64,000 nucleotides of DNA from Maridesulfovibrio sp. Its GTDB lineage: Bacteria > Desulfobacterota > Desulfovibrionia > Desulfovibrionales > Desulfovibrionaceae. This document shows, in pieces, positions 62,000 to 64,000 of this stretch. Made by a program: the position numbers and the translations under genes. Location of the stretch: assembly GCF_963678865.1 (NCBI RefSeq), contig NZ_OY787459.1, positions 2,074,501-2,138,500 on the forward strand, read 5' to 3'. A model generated the notes under the pieces. The model did no database searches and was not told the DNA's origin. It saw only the letters and a list, made by a program, of their open reading frames with translations. Positions within the stretch are counted from its first letter, which is position 1, and each line of letters opens with the position of its first letter.

Positions 62000-62941
62000 A
62001 TGATGCTGATAGGACACAGGGGCTGCAAATACCCCGGTTACAACCAGAACACCATCCGCTCTTTTGAGAAGGTTACTTCCGAAGGAGTCCCGGCTATTGA
62101 ATTCGACGTGCAGCTCTGCGCTGACGGAAAACTGGTCATCGTCCACAATCTGGACCTCGAAGAAGTATCCACAGGCAGGGGTGAAGTATCCAGCACGGAC
62201 TCCGAAACCCTGAAGACGCTCTTTGCGGGCGACCCGGATCAAGGCAAAGACCGCATCCCCTTTCTGGCGGAAGTCTTCGACTTCTTTGCCTCCTGCGATC
62301 CGGTCAAACGCCCGGCCATCCACATGGAGCTGAAAGGAAACAATACCGGCAGAAAAGCCGGGGAATTGTTCAACGAATACGTTGCTGCAGGAAAACTGGA
62401 GACTACAGACCTGCTGGCCAGTTCTTTCAACTGGAAAGAACTGGAGGCTTTAAGAAAAGTCTGCCCCGAAGCTAAAATAGCACTGCTTGACGGAGCCATA
62501 CGCCGCAACATATTGTTAAAAAAGACAGGTCCCGAGGGTGAGCGGTATTTTGCGGAGCTTTTTGCCTACGGCAATGAAGACTACATGCTGCCGAGATTTC
62601 CAGCTCTCCCGGAAAACATGGCCCTGCTTGATAAAATTTGCACTGAACCGCATATCCATGCCCTGCTTGCACAGGAACTTGAAGACTGCCTGAACGGAAA
62701 ATATTATACGGAAGAACTTCTGAACAGCGCCTGTTCCATGAATGCTACTTCTGTCAATCTGTGGTATCGTACAGTCTCGCCGGAATTCGTTAAAAAAGCC
62801 CATGCAAGAAAACTTGCTGTTTTTGTTTATACCGCCAACCTTCCTGAAGAATGGAAAATCCTTGCCGACATGGGAGTTGACGGTGTTTTCACTGATTTTT
62901 ACGCAACCGCAGTCAAAACACTGGCTGATTATAAATATTAA
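62000..62941 (+). CDS. Glycerophosphodiester phosphodiesterase
   Basis: A 313-residue GDPD-family enzyme that hydrolyses glycerophosphodiesters to an alcohol and glycerol 3-phosphate. LIGHRGCKYPGYNQNTIRSF holds the first catalytic His and Arg; IEFDVQLCADGKLVIVHN carries the Glu, Asp and second His. No signal peptide, so cytoplasmic. RBS GGAGAG. It is probably part of the TRAP transcript, which suggests that the imported compound may be a glycerophosphodiester or contain a related ester. Confidence 0.9.
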   Translation: MMLIGHRGCKYPGYNQNTIRSFEKVTSEGVPAIEFDVQLCADGKLVIVHNLDLEEVSTGRGEVSSTDSETLKTLFAGDPDQGKDRIPFLAEVFDFFASCDPVKRPAIHMELKGNNTGRKAGELFNEYVAAGKLETTDLLASSFNWKELEALRKVCPEAKIALLDGAIRRNILLKKTGPEGERYFAELFAYGNEDYMLPRFPALPENMALLDKICTEPHIHALLAQELEDCLNGKYYTEELLNSACSMNATSVNLWYRTVSPEFVKKAHARKLAVFVYTANLPEEWKILADMGVDGVFTDFYATAVKTLADYKY

Positions 62942-62998
62942 CCGACAGAGGGTCAGGCATGGGGCTTCCGGCTTCTGCCTGGCCCATCTCCCCTTGCC

Positions 62999-64000
62999 AT
63001 GACCAGAATCTCTTCCATTTTCTTCGATAAGCTCGACTATCAGCTTCTGCAGATTGTTGACGACGTCCTCAAACGAGGCTCCGAATCACGCGCTTTCCGC
63101 TCCTTTTTTGTAGAATACATGCATCCACAGGGGATTAAGGAAATGGCTGCACCGCAGGGGCTGCGCATTGCTTATGCTGTAATCAGCCTGCTCGGAAGTC
63201 TTGAAAAAGGCATGGCCCGAGACAGATTGAAAGCGCTGCGCTCACTGCGGGATGAAGTATTCCTTTCATCTTCCGGGTATTACCGCAAAAACACGGCCCG
63301 GGTATTGTTGCAGATAATGAAAAAACTGGTCAGGCCGGGCAACAGCGAACTGAGCAGACTAAAACTGGCTCATGATTTCCGCATGGTTTCAGCAGGAAAT
63401 CCTCGCAAGATACGCAAGGAGCTTGCAAAATATCATCTGGTGGAAATGCCGGAAGACTGGAACCACTTCGCCTTTGACGACCACGTGCATGATGCCAACA
63501 CCAAGGGCAGAAAATCTCCCACCCATCTGATCATGGACGCATGGATCAAGGGCATCCGCAATCTTACCGTTGTCTATTACAATTATGTCAGCCCGCAGGT
63601 TATCGAAGAGCTGCTTGAAGCGGGAAGCATTCTCGATATCGATGTACGGGTCGCCATTGAGCTTTCGGCACGATTCCGGGATAAATTCGTCCGCTTCACA
63701 TGGGAACCGAACGTACTTTCCGACAGTTCCAGCTACCACAAATTTTTAGCCAAAGAACATGTGGCTGCTTTCTTTGAAGAGGGAAAGGAAGTTTCTCGCT
63801 ATCAACAGAAATACGTCTTTGAAGTTCTGACTGAATTCAACGACATACACTGGCAACAGTTAAGCGAGCAGTTGGGCTTGAAGCTGCCACCCCTGAGTCG
63901 GGATGAATTTCTGGGCTTCGTGGGAACAGGTCAACCTTCCATTCTGCACCTAGGCCGGTTCATCCATAACAAACTGTCCCTCTATGCCGAGACTGAGCCC
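62999..64000 (+). CDS. Large protein with PHP-like segment, truncated by window edge
   Basis: An open frame from ATG 62999 to the end of the window (334 residues, no stop), starting 57 bases after the GDPD stop and lacking a clear ribosome site. The first about 150 residues are helical with many basic residues. Around residues 155-225 FDDHVHDANTKGRKSPTHLI and AWIKGIRNLTVVYYN, then DIDVRVAIELSARF, resemble the start of a PHP-type metal-dependent hydrolase (DxHxH). I do not recognise the family. Whether it belongs to the TRAP operon is unclear. Confidence 0.6.
   Translation, partial: MTRISSIFFDKLDYQLLQIVDDVLKRGSESRAFRSFFVEYMHPQGIKEMAAPQGLRIAYAVISLLGSLEKGMARDRLKALRSLRDEVFLSSSGYYRKNTARVLLQIMKKLVRPGNSELSRLKLAHDFRMVSAGNPRKIRKELAKYHLVEMPEDWNHFAFDDHVHDANTKGRKSPTHLIMDAWIKGIRNLTVVYYNYVSPQVIEELLEAGSILDIDVRVAIELSARFRDKFVRFTWEPNVLSDSSSYHKFLAKEHVAAFFEEGKEVSRYQQKYVFEVLTEFNDIHWQQLSEQLGLKLPPLSRDEFLGFVGTGQPSILHLGRFIHNKLSLYAETEP

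Noticed and set aside
1-64000. tRNA, rRNA, integrase, transposase or attachment-site signatures of a recent island
   Set aside because: None seen; shared intergenic repeats argue that the BMC and T6SS loci are long-standing parts of the chromosome.

Overview
The window looks like chromosome of a Desulfovibrio-type sulfate reducer (Desulfobacterota, probably a marine Maridesulfovibrio-like species). I infer this from the near-Desulfovibrio choline trimethylamine-lyase, the LarB/LarC/LarE cofactor genes, TRAP transport, and the dispersed intergenic hairpin repeats. No database search was possible, so the genus is an inference. No rRNA, tRNA, CRISPR array, insertion sequence or prophage was seen.

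Region 1 (1-7.8 kb): a Crp/Fnr-type regulator, a DUF190 + DUF554 pair, a patatin-like lipoprotein, an aldo/keto reductase with a C-terminal ferredoxin domain, and larC, larE and larB for the nickel-pincer nucleotide cofactor (no larA in the window).

Region 2 (7.8-24.4 kb, all minus strand, 19 genes): a bacterial microcompartment (BMC) locus for choline. In transcription order it encodes a tandem BMC shell protein, an aldehyde dehydrogenase paralogue without catalytic residues, choline TMA-lyase CutC, its radical-SAM activase CutD, a BMC-H shell protein with a long tail, acetaldehyde dehydrogenase CutF, a BMC-H hexamer, phosphotransacylase PduL/CutH, EutJ, an unknown protein, the BMC vertex protein EutN, a PduT-like BMC-T, a four-cysteine protein, a second BMC-H, alcohol dehydrogenase CutO, a PduS-like iron-sulfur flavoprotein, a second PduT-like BMC-T, EutS and EutP. 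Expected chemistry: choline to TMA plus acetaldehyde, then acetaldehyde to ethanol and acetyl-CoA, then acetyl phosphate and acetate plus ATP, all within a shell.

Region 3 (24.4-27.5 kb): a 0.75 kb control region followed by a divergent DMT-type permease, a small coupled protein and a MerR-family regulator with a GyrI/BmrR-like ligand domain. MerR-style promoters (TTGACC with a 19-20 bp spacer sharing TTGACCTTCCCCTT) face both the cut operon and the permease, which suggests that this regulator drives both.

Region 4 (27.7-56.3 kb): a fur gene, then a type VI secretion system with all thirteen core components (tssA, B, C, hcp, E, F, G, H/clpV, I/vgrG, J, K, L, M). It also carries a tip/adaptor module (DUF2169-pentapeptide, pentapeptide, DUF3540, DUF4150 PAAR-like), an AMIN-domain membrane protein, an orphan 257-aa gene, and one plus-strand gene that looks like a fused, shortened TssB-TssC paralogue.

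Region 5 (56.5-64 kb): a metallo-beta-lactamase-fold hydrolase divergent from a LacI-type regulator, then TRAP transporter dctP, dctQ and dctM, a glycerophosphodiester phosphodiesterase and an incomplete large gene with a PHP-like segment. A perfect 16-bp palindrome and an imperfect copy flank the divergent promoter region.

Two families of short intergenic repeats, mostly hairpins, recur from 6 kb to 52 kb, in both the BMC and T6SS loci.
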